DNA of 64,000 bases from Zingiber officinale (GCF_018446385.1 NC_055996.1:128636532-128700531); one strand, 5' to 3'. Shown: positions 48,172-60,000, numbered from the stretch's first letter. Numbers and translations: made by a program. The notes: generated by a model not told the origin, from the letters alone.

Positions 48172-51100
48172 GTGCTGAGCCTACAACATGCTCAGTTGAC
48201 GACAGATACATATACAGTGACTCACCCACGATCGGCTTGGCCAGCACAGGCAGAGAATTTAGATATGTCTTCAACTCTTCAAATGCTTGGTCACACTCTT
48301 CATCCCACTGGAACTTAGTAGCCTTGCGCAGGATCTTGAAGAATGGCAGGCTCCGGTCGGCGGTTCTGGAGATGAATCTGGATAAAGCAATTATCCGACC
48401 GGTCAACCTTTGCACTTCTCTTGTATTTCTTGGGGGCGGCATGTCTTGCAGTGCTTTCACCTTGCTGGGATTTGCTTCGATTCCCCGCTCGGTCACTATA
48501 TACCCCAAGAAACGCCCTCCTTTAGCTCCGAACAGGCACTTCTGGGGATTTAGCTTGACTCCATATTTGCGCAGCGTTCGGAAGGTTTCTTCTATATCCT
48601 TGAAAAGATCGGCCGCTCGGACGGATTTGATAAGAATGTCGTCCACATAAACTTCCAGATTCCGCCCGATTTGCTCCTTGAACACCTTGTTCATCAAGCG
48701 TTGATAGGTGGCCCCGGCATTCTTCAATCCGAACGGCATCACTTTGTAGCAATATGTGCCGTCGGCCGTTACGAAGCTTACTTTTTCTTGATATCCTTGG
48801 TAGGCGTCAAGCATGCAAATTAATTCGCAGCCGGCCGTAGAGTCCACCAGCTGATCTATCCGGGGCAGAGGATAAAAGTCCTTGGGGCATGCTTTGTTTA
48901 GGTCTCGAAAGTCGATGCAGACCCTCCACTTGCCGCCCGGCTTGGAGACCAATACTACGTTGGCCAGCCAGCTCGGGAACTGCACCTCGCGTATGTGGCC
49001 GGCCTTCAGAAGTTTTTCTACTTCCGCTCGGATGATGGCATTTTGTTCGGCACTGAAGTCCCTTTTTCTCTGCTTCACTGGCCGAGCGTCCGGTTGGACA
49101 TGCAACTCATGCTGCGTCAGGCTTGGTGAAATTCCGGGCAACTCATGTGTCGACCAGACAAAGACATCATGATTTCGCTGGAGGCATTGGATCAACTTTT
49201 CCTTCTGCTCTTCCTCCAGATCCGAGGCGATAAAAGTCGTGGCCTCCGGTTGGGTCGGATGGATCTGAACTTCCTCCTTTTCATCATAAATTAAAGCAGG
49301 AGGTTTCTCGGTTATGGCATTTACCTCGATTCGGGGCGCCTTCCGAGCGGAGCAAGCTTCTGCTCGGATCATCTCTATATAACACCGCCGAGCTGCTAGC
49401 TGATCTCCACTCACTTCTCCTACTTTGTCCTCCACGGGGAACTTTATCTTCTGGTGGAAGGTTGAGACAACCGCTCGGAATTCGCCGAGCGCCGGTCGTC
49501 CCAAAATGACGTTGTAGGATGATGGAGAGTCGACCACCACGAAGTTTATTGTCCTGGTCCTCCTGAGCGGCTCCTCTCCCAGTGAGGTGGCTAGCCGGAT
49601 CTGTCCGACCGGCTGAACTTCGTTGCCAGTAAACCCGTAGAGCGGGGTCGTCATGGGCAGCAGCTCAGCTCGATCAATTTGCAGCTGATCGAACGCCTTC
49701 TTGAATATGATGTTGACCGAGCTCCCTGTGTCAACAAATATGCGGTGAATGGTATAATTTGCTACTACCGCTTTAATGAGCAGCGCGTCGTCGTGGGGCA
49801 CTTCTACTCCTTCCAAGTCCTCGGGTCCGAAAGTGATTTTCGGTCCACTTGCCCGCTCTTGGCTACAGCCGACCGCGTGGATCTGCAGCTGTCGGACGCC
49901 CGCCTTTCTGGCTCGATTGGAGTCTCCTCCGGTCGGTCCGCCGGCAATAACGCTGATTTCGCCCCGGGAAGTATTGTTCCGGTTTTCCTCTTCCCGAGCG
50001 GACGGTCGTGACCGTTCTCTGGACGCCCGGCGATTCTCCTGCCTTGGAGATCGGTGCCGCTCGGGTGTCTGCTGATGTCGTCTCTCGGTGCGGGTCCGGT
50101 CCGTTTCATGGGTCCTATGTCTCCTGTCGATGGGAGGAGATCGTCGTTCGGCTTTCCTGGGAACAGGATTGGATACAAAGGGAAGGCTTCGGCAATCCCT
50201 CGTGTTGTGCGTATCCGTCTGATGGAGGGTGCAGAACATAGGGGTCCACCTCTTCTTTGGCTTGGGCCGAGCAGCAGCCACCTCTTGTACGTGGGATCTG
50301 GCATGGGGGGATCGGATTGCATCGGCCCTCGGTCCTCTAGGGGGCTGCTGAGCGGTGTGCTGTTTCCGCTCGGCATGAGTAGATGCCCGCTCGGCTGGAG
50401 CTTCCTTTTTCCGAGCGGCTTGCGCTTCTTCCACATTTATATATTCGTTGGCTCGATGTAGCATGTGATCATAATCTCGGGGCGGCTTTCGGATGAGCGA
50501 CCGGAAGAAGTCCCCATCCGCAAGGCCTTGTGTGAAGGCGTTCATCATCGTCTCCGAAGTAGCCGTTGGGATGTCCATCGCCACTTGGTTGAATCGCTGA
50601 ATGTAAGCTCGAAGCGATTCTCTCGGCTCTTGCTTGATGGCGAACAAGCTGACACTTGTCTTTTGATACCGCCGACTACTGGCGAAGTGGTGGAGGAAGG
50701 CCGTTCGGAATTCCTTGAAGCTCGTGATGGATCCGTCCGGCAACCTCCGGAACCACCGTTGAGCCGATCCCGAGAGAGTGGTAAGAAAGACGCGGCATTT
50801 CACTCCATCGGTGTATTGATGGAGCGTGGCTGTGTTGTCAAACTTACCCAGATGGTCATCCGGGTCCGTTGTTCCATTGTACTCGCCTATCGTCGGAGGC
50901 ACGTAGTGCTTGGGTAGAGGGTCTCGTAGAATAGCCTCCGAGAATTGGCGATTGGTCCGCTCGGGAGATGAATCCGCCCGGTGAGCTTTCCCTTTTCTGT
51001 CATCTCGCCTTGGCATTTCGTCTGAAGAAGAGTCTCTATCTCTCCGAGCTGGTCCGGCTTCAGGGGTGCGAAATAAGGCCCGGTGGAATGCGACGGTGGC

Positions 51101-51268
51101 TGGAGGTGCTTCCGCTCGGCCACCCGACGCAGATGTTGCTTGTTGCTCCGGCCGTTCGGCCGCTGCTTTCTGTTTTTGTTCAACAATTTTGGCGGCCCTT
51201 ATCTCGACCAGAGCGTCGAGTTCTTCCCTAGAAAGCGTCACCGTGTGTTGTCGTCCAGCCTCGTCCAT
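48116..51268 (-). CDS. Tat gag-protease-reverse transcriptase
   Basis: I chose the AUG at 51268 (MDEAGRQHTVTL), because the open frame before it runs into the primer-binding site and LTR. 1050 residues. The gag domain is at about 130-270 from this start. A CxxHx4Hx4C zinc-knuckle-like motif (CTLHQTDTHNTRDC) is at about 346-359. Protease IFVDTGSSVNIIF is at about 510-522, and RT KWRVCIDFRDLNKACPKDFY and EVYVDDILIKS (YVDD at about 874) follow. One RT block is shortened: YQGY runs straight into QEKVSF, lacking about ten residues usually found there. The ORF ends by frameshift within RNase H. It acts in virus-like particles in the cytoplasm when functional; this copy is probably not. Confidence 0.9.
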   Translation of the reverse strand: MDEAGRQHTVTLSREELDALVEIRAAKIVEQKQKAAAERPEQQATSASGGRAEAPPATVAFHRALFRTPEAGPARRDRDSSSDEMPRRDDRKGKAHRADSSPERTNRQFSEAILRDPLPKHYVPPTIGEYNGTTDPDDHLGKFDNTATLHQYTDGVKCRVFLTTLSGSAQRWFRRLPDGSITSFKEFRTAFLHHFASSRRYQKTSVSLFAIKQEPRESLRAYIQRFNQVAMDIPTATSETMMNAFTQGLADGDFFRSLIRKPPRDYDHMLHRANEYINVEEAQAARKKEAPAERASTHAERKQHTAQQPPRGPRADAIRSPHARSHVQEVAAARPKPKKRWTPMFCTLHQTDTHNTRDCRSLPFVSNPVPRKAERRSPPIDRRHRTHETDRTRTERRHQQTPERHRSPRQENRRASRERSRPSAREEENRNNTSRGEISVIAGGPTGGDSNRARKAGVRQLQIHAVGCSQERASGPKITFGPEDLEGVEVPHDDALLIKAVVANYTIHRIFVDTGSSVNIIFKKAFDQLQIDRAELLPMTTPLYGFTGNEVQPVGQIRLATSLGEEPLRRTRTINFVVVDSPSSYNVILGRPALGEFRAVVSTFHQKIKFPVEDKVGEVSGDQLAARRCYIEMIRAEACSARKAPRIEVNAITEKPPALIYDEKEEVQIHPTQPEATTFIASDLEEEQKEKLIQCLQRNHDVFVWSTHELPGISPSLTQHELHVQPDARPVKQRKRDFSAEQNAIIRAEVEKLLKAGHIREVQFPSWLANVVLVSKPGGKWRVCIDFRDLNKACPKDFYPLPRIDQLVDSTAGCELICMLDAYQGYQEKVSFVTADGTYCYKVMPFGLKNAGATYQRLMNKVFKEQIGRNLEVYVDDILIKSVRAADLFKDIEETFRTLRKYGVKLNPQKCLFGAKGGRFLGYIVTERGIEANPSKVKALQDMPPPRNTREVQRLTGRIIALSRFISRTADRSLPFFKILRKATKFQWDEECDQAFEELKTYLNSLPVLAKPIVGESLYMYLSSTEHVVGSALVRRGAAGVFSKPHFKRR

Positions 51269-51298
51269 TGTTTCTGATCGGATGCAGGAGCGTTCCCA

Positions 51299-51310
51299 CA
51301 GACGGCGCCA
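51299..51310 (-). promoter_or_regulatory. Primer-binding site of the Tat element
   Basis: Minus-strand TGGCGCCGTCTG starts four bases after the 5' LTR end. It has the TGG start expected for pairing with a tRNA 3' CCA; I do not assign the tRNA firmly. Confidence 0.65.
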
Positions 51311-51313
51311 ATT

Positions 51314-52046
51314 TGATCCTGTCCGAATCGCTGAACCAAGGGACACTGGGCACGCGGCACGCGGCACGCTCCCAATCGTTGGAGTGAACTTCCGGCTAGT
51401 CGAACGAAGCTCCGGCGATCCTGCACAAAAGTCTAGCCGGGAAGGGTTCCCGGCGACGACCCTCCGACGCTCAAGTCAGGTAAGTGGTGGAGAAAGTGGC
51501 TGCCAAATTTGTATTACGCGTACCTTCGGCGAAGTAATAGCCTCTTTATATAGGATGGAGAAGGAACTGATGCACGTCTACCGAGGCGCGTACGTGTCGG
51601 CAGCCCATACCATGGTATGCACTTGTCAGAGAGCTTACCTGACACCATGCTGCCACAGTCGAGCATGTTCTTTGATGTGACGGCAGGACCACCCGTTGTC
51701 AGACTAGAAGTATGGCATAGCCATACGACTTGACGGCTGTCAGCAGATATCCCCGTCTTTTACCCACTGTCTGACTGGGGTGCCCGGCCCGCCGAGCGGG
51801 CGATGAACGTCGTCCGGACGAGCTTGATTCTTTGCGCCGTCCAGGCGGCACTTCCTTCCGCTCGGTCCTTACGCACTGTTTTATTTGAGCGTCGGAACCC
51901 TGGTCCCTACCAGGGTGCCTTTTACTATCAGATTTCCCTTTCTTCTGAGTCCGGTCGGCTTGCCCTTTTCCGGCGAACCACTGGATCCTTTGACCTACCC
52001 TCAGCGTCGACTCCTTATGGGATTCCGGATTTTTACTACCGGATCA
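51314..52046 (-). repeat. 5' LTR of the Tat element (733 bp)
   Basis: Has three GCGGCAC units where the other LTR has two, which accounts for the 7-bp length difference. Confidence 0.93.
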
Positions 52047-52410
52047 TGTTAAACTAAACTAATTATGTTATCACTATCTAAGACTATATTTTATTGTTTT
52101 AGCCTACAAATCATATGCAAACATTTGGTAGTTGTGTTGAAGGTTTAAGTATGACTGAAACTCAATTTCCATCACTTTTGTCAGCACAACTGTCTCAGGT
52201 TCACTCATGTTTTAATATTCTAAAATTAAATATTTATTAATAAATTAAAGCAACAGTCTCAAGTTCACTTTGATATTGGTTATTTTCAAACAACTGTCTT
52301 AGCTTCAGACTTTCAGGCAATTGTCTCAACTTCAGATAGCAGACCAAGCAAATAACAAGATAAGATGAATATGATGATCACTTGCATTAGATTATAGGGA
52401 GCTTCTTCCA
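52047..52410 (+). pseudogene. Possible C-terminal remnant of the FAR1-like transposase
   Basis: After a TTTTAG acceptor-like site, the plus strand at about 52098-52198 reads TFGSCVEGLSMTETQFPSL and then SAQLSQ before a GT. This may be a late exon of the broken transposase, separated from the rest by the Tat insertion. Evidence is weak and based on position and codon openness. Confidence 0.3.
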
Positions 52411-52566
52411 TTATAATTTTCCTCATGGCTTATATTAGGTTGAATTTCTATTGTGCCAAACTTAAATGAGTGTATATTACTTCCTTTTCTAGTTAAAATT
52501 TTGGCTGATGAATCACAACTATAATCGGTGGACTATAAAGTAATAAGATTAACATGAAGTCTTCAA

Positions 52567-52715
52567 CAATTCATTTTGAATTAAACTTGAATACTCCAAA
52601 AGATCAATTGAAGTAAACCTGAATTCTCCAACAATTCATTTTGAAGTAAACTTGAATATTCCAAAAGATCAATTGAAGTAAACCTGAATTCTCCAACAGT
52701 TCAATTTGAAACTGC
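52567..52715. repeat. 65-bp tandem repeat, about 2.3 copies
   Basis: CAATTCATTTTGAA recurs at 52567 and 52632, and as a variant (CAGTTCAATTTGAA) at 52697. It lies in the non-coding part of the MULE. Confidence 0.75.
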
Positions 52716-54264
52716 CTGAACCATAAGAAATGGTCACCATACTAACCTACAATAATTATGAATAAGTTTACCAACCAGGTTTAAAGCCCTATTGATTATA
52801 CGACTCATAATTGAATAATTGACTATCAACTAGCTAAGGATTTTAAAATTGTTGCTCAAGGTTTTTACATTTTGAATCCGCCTTCAACCCAACAATGCAT
52901 TTTGTATTATCCTGATGTCACCTGAAAAGAAAATACGAATAAAATAGTGTCTTGATTTTACTTTAGTTATAGGTTCAGTGTTGCAAATATGATAAACTTA
53001 TATTCATGAATTCATACCTCCATAAAAGTTCGAGAATCATGCTCTACAAAAATATTGGAGGACTTAAACATGATTCTTTGCCATCAACCATTATTTTACA
53101 AGGAAACTTTAAAGTTTGAACACGAGTTAAGTTCAATCAATGAACATTATCCATTTGCCAACAAATATGATATACTGATTATGAGTAAATCTAGATTACA
53201 AAAATTAAAAATTGAAATAATGTCGAGGATTGAATGCATTAACTGAAATAATGATACAGGACTTTTATCCATCCATTAAAAAAAGTAAATGTCGACATCA
53301 TCCATAATTTCATTTCTTGATCACATTACAACATTAGCACTACTTAACTAGATCAACTAACAAACACATCAAGTATACAAACAAAATAATTAAGCTTACT
53401 ATCACTATTATCTAGACCATGAGCGGTACATTCTAATTTTTCATATTATGTCTACGATAAGCAATGTGTTCTCTTCCTACCCTTAACTCCACTCTTAGCA
53501 ACATCCTAAAATATATATCGCTGTTGTCTTCATTTAATCCAGTATCGAACCTCACCCACTTTAACCACCATATTACTTATATCTATAATATAGTCTTCTT
53601 GGATTTTTGGTTGATCTAGAGATTAGCATCAATGCTCTTAGTCCGCAGTTCCTACATTGTACAGTTTCAAATTTAGTATGGTCAATATTAATGTTACTTG
53701 ATGATGCCATCGAATAGCAATCTAATACTGAAAAAAGTAAAATTTGACAAAATTAAGTTAAACATTAGCAATTTACATAAGTAATGAAAAATTACTCATT
53801 TTTATGAAAAATTTGACAAAATTCACTCAAAGCAGCCCCAACTTGCATAAAATACCTAACTTCACTCAAACAGTACCAATTTGGACAAAGAGAGCATCAT
53901 ACATATATCTATATTTGCAAGAATAATAATACTTAAATTTAACAAAATTTAATTAAAACCAATACCAATTAGGGCAAACAGATGTAGAATAGACATAACC
54001 ACAACCATTCAATAAAAGCCCTAAAAGGTTGCCCCAAAATAATCTCATACTTACTAGTTGTTGCAATGGACCTACGACAATGGTGGATCTCGGAGACGCG
54101 ACGATCGTTGGAGTTGGAGTGATGAAATCTGAATTTAGGGCACCTTGTGTAGGATTCTGGAGTTGGAGTGATGACAGCGAAGGACCACAATGGCGGAGAT
54201 GGCGGAGATACAATTGATCGTCGTTGGAACCAATTAGGTAAATGGAAAGGTCTTCTTTTTGATG
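52716..54264. other. MULE interior, no gene seen
   Basis: AT-rich DNA inside the Mutator-like element. No recognisable exon. ORFs near 53953-54472 are within or next to the inverted end. Confidence 0.4.
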
Positions 54265-54550
54265 GAGCGTCGTCGTTGGGTGAAATAAGCCTTTTAGGGC
54301 ATCTTTGAAATTTGGAACTGGAGTTGACGTAGCAAGAGTCAACGAAACAGGAGTTGCTGGAGTCGACGAAGGGAGAGGATGAGAGAGGAGATTTGAACTG
54401 GGAGGAAAGTCGATGGAGCGTTGAAGTTGTTCTAGGAGAGAGGAAAGAATTAGGAAATTTTACCCAAAACAAGGAGAGCTTTTTTTTCTATTATCATTTA
54501 GCTAGTGGGATAGGGGGACATAGAGATATTGAGACAGAAGATCCGAACTC
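54265..54550 (-). repeat. Right terminal inverted repeat of the MULE
   Basis: Inverted counterpart of 37406-37690, ending GATCCGAACTC before the ATAATTCTA duplication. Confidence 0.8.
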
Positions 54551-54559
54551 ATAATTCTA

Positions 54560-55590
54560 ATCCCATCTATGGTATATTACAAAGTATTTTCTTTCAATGA
54601 GATGAAATATCTAAGACATTTTGGGCAAGAAGTTGCTCGTACTTTCATATATGTCTGATACATCTCCCAGATTAGTTGGATCGAAGGCTCAATAGTTAGA
54701 TAAAAACATAAAGCCTAACCAATTCCTTATCACACACAAAAAGTGCTTACATATTGGTCCTGTTTAACACAAATACATGGAGGTTTGCATGTGAGACAGT
54801 AGGAAGACGATTGTGTCCGTGAAAGATAATAAAAACAGGAGAGAATAAGTTTTTTTTTCAAAAAAATTAACTCATTTTAATTCGATCAAATTGATTTAAC
54901 CTAATTAAAATTGATTTAATTAGTTATAACTGGAGTAAATCAAATCCAAATCTGATTTAGACTAACATACTCCCTTATCTCCTCACATGCTTGATGAATT
55001 TTGTTCGACCCCAATATGATTTTAAATCAACAGTTTCACTTCGTATTTGATGATTTAATTATTTAATTTATTTATTTTATTAAAAAAATCTAATACATAA
55101 CCAAACTTATATACATAATAAAAAAAATCAGAATACATTACGATAACAAGGATAAGATTTACATGGATCTGTCCAGGTTGCAATAAAATCACAGCCATTA
55201 AAATCATGACTATAATTATAAAAAAATAACGTTTCATATCCCTCCTTTCCTACAAGTGTAGATGCAACAAAACTTATATACTTCATGTAAGAGCTGGGAT
55301 ATAGTTCAGGGCACTCCTTATCTAGATTCGTCTATATACATATTATTTTAACACAAATGAAGCTATATGAGTTTCATGTATATGGTCGAAGGTGATAATA
55401 TTCATCCTAGATGATTTCTCTGGTCGTATATAGGCAAGTAAATCACGTGGATCTTCATCAAATAATAGTAGTATATACAAGGGATGAGATAATCTATTAA
55501 ACTTTTACACCTATTGAGAATCGATCCCATACTTATCTACCACTCAATAAACCATTTGCTCCAACCCATAGAGTTCCATGTTGTCTGAAA
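54560..55590. other. Intergenic, nothing recognised
   Basis: AT-rich DNA between the MULE and the SINE. I see no exons, repeats or RNA genes. Confidence 0.4.
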
Positions 55591-55610
55591 ACCATAAAAT
55601 CATGATATTA

Positions 55611-55817
55611 TGGCAAAAGGTGAATACGTTCGTCCCCAACGCTCTCGTTAACCCGTCCCAAAGCCAACACGGAGGAGGTAAATCACGGGCGGCTATTAGC
55701 CTTTGGAATAGTGACTAGCACATAAGGGAGACATTTACCTCGACTTTGTCGAGATTCGAACCCTAGACGTTATTGTGACAACATCTCATGCGCTAACCAC
55801 TAGACTCATCGGAGGGG
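55611..55817 (-). mobile_element. tRNA-related SINE, full length
   Basis: A 207-bp element flanked by a perfect 20-bp duplication ACCATAAAATCATGATATTA (55591-55610, 55818-55837). On the minus strand it has an A-box-like TAGTGGTTAGCGC near the 5' end and a B-box GGTTCGAATCT, the internal RNA polymerase III promoter pair of tRNA-derived SINEs. The 3' end is short and T/G-rich (CCTTTTGCCA) without a long A tail. Long target duplications like this come from LINE-driven insertion. Confidence 0.88.
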
Positions 55818-56174
55818 ACCATAAAATCATGATATTACATTTAGAATTGGAAGTGACATCAAGCTACATATTTACATTTCGTAATATAAATTAAAAATGT
55901 CATTAAGTTTTTTATATTATTAATTATTTATTTTTTATAGGCAATTTTATTTTGAGCAAAAATTAAAAAGATTTTTTTTTTTTATTGAAATCGCTAAAAG
56001 TAAGTTTTTTTTGGTCTATCTCTATAATTTAGAAAGTGTCATTGTGTTTTAGCTATTGTAATAATTAGGGGTTTATAGTTGTATAAGTAAAAATACTTAT
56101 ACTCTGATTAATATTAGTAATTATATTATAGAGGTTATTAAATATAATTGTTATTATGGTGATAAAAAAAATAA

Positions 56175-56260
56175 ATATGTTCGTCCCCAACGCTCCTGTT
56201 AATTCATTTTAGGGTTAACACGGAGGAGATAAATCACGAGCAACTACTAACCTTTGAAAT
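56175..56260 (-). mobile_element. 5'-truncated SINE of the same family
   Basis: Matches the 3' half of the SINE at 55611 (GTTCGTCCCCAACGCTC, AACACGGAGGAG, AAATCACG blocks), but lacks both promoter boxes. It probably arose by incomplete reverse transcription. Confidence 0.75.
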
Positions 56261-57027
56261 TAACATTTCATTTGTAATTAAGATGAATATTATAATATTA
56301 TATCACTTATACTTGATATATTACAAAGATAACTTGTAATATGAATATTTTATTTTTAATAATATTAATCATTATTATATTATTATAATTATGATTATTA
56401 TAATATAAATAATTTATTCATGTCATAACTGCTGTATTGCTACAATGGTTGCAAGTACTTTTTGTATTATTCTAATGACAGGCGGAAAAATTTTATAAGA
56501 TCGAGTCTATTATCTTAGGATTAGTTGAGTTTATTATTTTATACCTCCGGAATTATAGTACAGTGACCAAGTATTTAATTATTTAGGTTGTTATTTAGGT
56601 ATTTATGATTTGATCTTTTAGTTATGATGAATTTATAAGAATTTTTTTCATAGCTCAATAGAGTTATGATGAATTTATAGGAGTTTATTATGATGAATTT
56701 ATTGGATTTTTTTTTTTCATGATAACATTATGAGTATTTTTTAATTTATTTTAGGGGTTAGATAGAAAAATTGTATGAGCTTGAACTGATAGCAGGGCCA
56801 GCTGGATTTAGTGTTACAATTGTGATAATGGATAAAACAATATCGAAAATAAAAATATTTTAAAAACAAAAATGTAAAATGATGAACGGGACGTCCTTTA
56901 AAATTTTGACCTTTACATTATTTTTATTTTTGACACTCGGTCCTTTTTATCGGATTCGTCTCGCAGAAGCAACAGTAGAGTAGCTCGTTCTCATCCCGAT
57001 CCCGCCACCGGATAAGAAGGCGAACGC
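56261..57027. other. Upstream region of the ClpP5 gene
   Basis: AT-rich DNA changing to a GC-richer leader from about 56940. No clear TATA box was identified. The leader probably starts near 56950. Confidence 0.35.
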
Positions 57028-60000
57028 ATGGCGATAGCGGCGGCGACGATGACGATGACGACATCTTCCCCCTCCGCCACCACTTTCCAATCCATCTCCT
57101 CTAGGAACCTGGGCAAGACGCTTCCCCTCCCCTACTCCGCTTTTCCCAAGTACTCCTCTCGATCCAATCTCCCTCCTTGTTTTGAGCTGTTCTTATTTCC
57201 TTGATCTGTTTTTTCTTTTTCCTCTTTCAGGAAGAGATGTAGGCTTATGAGAAGATGGAGCGCTCCTAAGGTTGTATATTGGGATGGGTCCTTGGATACA
57301 GATCGATCTGACAGATGGGGAATTTGGTCTATTAGGTTAATACCATGTTCCCTTTCCTTCTCGAGTTCTTTCTTATGCATGTTGCTTCCACCTCGGAAAA
57401 GCTTGTTCTTTTGGTTGTGATGCAGGGACGATTTGGTGGTTCCGTCGTCGCCTTATTTCCCGGTTATGGCTCGGGGAGGTCAGGGACCGCCGCCCATGAT
57501 GATGGAGAGGTTCCAGAGTGTTATCAGCCAACTCTTCCAGCATGTATGAAGTTAGGGCACCTGATACAGTCAATTTGCTAATTTACTCCCATTTATAATA
57601 TTTCGGCCTTTGTTTTGGGCTGTATGGGAATATAATTAAACGAAACAAGATTTGGTTTCTAGAGAATTATTAGGTGCGGTGGACCCGTGGATGATGACAT
57701 GGCTAATATAATCGTTGCACAACTTCTATACCTAGATGCAGTTGATCCTACGAAGGTACCTATCTGTTTTGTTTTCACTAAATAGATGACGCTGCACCAC
57801 CAGAAAATATTCCACAGGATTCATAACTCTATATCTTGGCAGAAGATAAAAATATCTAAATGGAGCTAGCTATCTATGACTGTCTTCTTGATGTTAATAA
57901 TTATTTATATTTGAGGAGCGCAATTCATAGTGGAAGTTTATCTTCTGTCAAATTCTTCCATCATGTTACTTAGTTTAAAACAAATCAATTACATGAATTT
58001 TTTTAACTGTTTCTGAAATCCATATTTGATGTGGGTCATAGGATATTGTCATGTATGTCAACTCTCCAGGAGGATCAGTTACAGCTGGTAATTCTCCCTT
58101 TGCGTTTAACTTCTTTTGGTTATTATTGTTTGATATAAATTGTGAGAACTTCTATTCTAAAAGGCATTTGACCATACCATTTCTTCCAGGCATGGCCATA
58201 TTTGATACGATGAAGCACATTAGGCCAGATGTTTCTACTGTTTGCGTTGGTCTGGCAGCCAGGTAGCATTGTCTTACTCTGGAAGCTCCTATGAGATAGC
58301 TGTATATGAATCTTTGGTTTCTTTCAATTTTCAGTTTATATCCCTCTTTGGCTGTTCAATATCTTTTGCTAATTACTTTTAAAGCTTGTGATTCTAGTTA
58401 TCATTTGTCACTATTACAACATTTCCTTGCAAGATTTTTTTTTTTTTTTTTCGTTTCAGTATTATGCCAAATTCATATCATGCTGAATAAAACATTCTTC
58501 AATTACCACTGTTGTCCACTATTTCAAATATCTGATTTTCGTTCTAATTTACTTTTGGAGGATAAACTTGCATAAAATAAAACGTTCTTATTATTTGTTA
58601 TTTTATGCATTCATGGAAGCCTTATTTGTCTTTAGATGTTCATGCCTTCTATTTGATGTATTGACAATTTCCATTATCTTTAGTTGTTCTTTTTAGGGTT
58701 TTCTTCAATTGTTCCTTGTGTCGGTGATGTTTTGTTCTATTGTTTTTTATAATATCCCGAACTTATAGGCAGGTCGTTTGATCTTTGTTTGTGCTTATTC
58801 TCAAACCATTGAACGCGTCCTTCATCCTCTAGTGACACTCACCCTATTTTTGAACCTCTCAATATGTATTGATTTTTTTTTTTGTTATGTTAAGCCAACC
58901 CATGAACCTATTGGAAAGTCCCTTAGATTTTGCATATGCTCATCCATATCTTCACTCCCTAATGCTCTTCAGTTTCTTCATGCTCATTCAAATCTTGAGT
59001 CTTTGAGCATGTGCTATCTTTGTTCAAGCTCATCACTTTCTCAAGTTACACGCACGTCCATGCCTATCTGCTTATGCTCAAAATCTAATTCAAAAGGAAA
59101 GTTAAAACCAAACTTGGAACAATATATCCATAAGTCAAAATTGACCAACTGATACTAATCTAAAGAGCACCTCAAAATTATCAAATGAAATTGATAAAGT
59201 TAGGTCCATGCTTTCTTCTGACTTATGTTTTAATGGTTATTGTTTATGATAGCAAAGATATACTTGATGATTCATTTAGATCTTATAGGTTGATTAAATC
59301 TTTATGTATTCATTGTGAAAAGCATATTCCTCATATAATAGATATTATATCAGCATTTGCTCATGACTATGAAATTTTGCATGCTTGACAATTTTGCTTG
59401 GTTCCTTAACCGTAGGTTTTCTAAATTTCGTTAAGAGTTAATTTACAGCAAAGACTTGTGCTTGCTGGAAATTCTAGAATCCAACTCAATAATAAATCCC
59501 TATCCATAAGGGTGGATTTTACATAGATCATCATATTTATCATCTCACTGTTCAAAGGATTGACTTTTGACCTCAATTTCAAAAGCTGATGCTTCTTGAC
59601 ATACATGTAACTTTGACAAGAGAAATCTTTTTCAAACAAGTAGTCTAGTCTTTGTTTTGTGTTATTGCACAACTATAACCTACATGATCCTATTGTGAAA
59701 TAAATCTGTATTCCATGTATGCTTAAAGATCTGGGTGTTGTCATGAATTCAAAACCTTATGCTTGGACCATACATGATTTAACATCTGATTTCATATTTG
59801 GAGAGTTATGAAACTTATATATTTTGCCTAGGTCAATGAGAATGTCATTTAAATTATCACTTTGAGCTGTATCTTAAATGCAATGCATTTTTTATGTACT
59901 GAACTCCTGATTACAAGTGTGCAACTTCACTTGATTTCTAGACTTAGAAAGTTTCCTTGTGCCTTATATAATGGTGGTTACACATGAAACTGTAATGGAA

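Larger units (their letters stand above)
41089..52046 (-). mobile_element. Ty3/gypsy Tat-type LTR retrotransposon with antisense ORF
   Basis: A 10,958-bp element flanked by TGTTA (41084-41088 and 52047-52051). The 5' LTR on the minus strand is 52046-51314 and the 3' LTR is 41814-41089. Order on the minus strand is LTR, primer-binding site TGGCGCCGTC, gag-protease-RT, RNase H, second RNase H-like domain, integrase, 123-bp tandem array, antisense ORF, polypurine tract (AGGAAGG), LTR. The dual RNase H and antisense ORF point to the Tat/Retand group. It is GC-rich compared with its surroundings, with CCGAGCGG-type motifs throughout. LTRs differ by at least six transitions and one 7-bp duplication by eye, so the insertion is young. 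Confidence 0.93.
37406..54550 (+). mobile_element. Mutator-like element with FAR1-type transposase, 17.1 kb with nested insertions
   Basis: The outer ends are about 280-bp imperfect inverted repeats (37406-37690 and 54265-54550) starting AGGTTCGGATC and, inverted, GAGTTCGGATC. They are flanked by a 9-bp duplication ATAATTCTA (37397-37405 and 54551-54559; a tenth base also matches). Between them is a decayed FAR1/FHY3-like transposase gene. Removing the MITE and the Tat element leaves about 5.6 kb, a plausible MULE size. Long inverted ends and a 9-bp duplication fit the Mutator superfamily. Confidence 0.85.

Noticed and set aside
49679-51230. Several plus-strand ORFs opposite Tat gag
   Set aside because: They are mirror-frame shadows of the gag coding strand. 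The only supported antisense gene is at 42471-44644.
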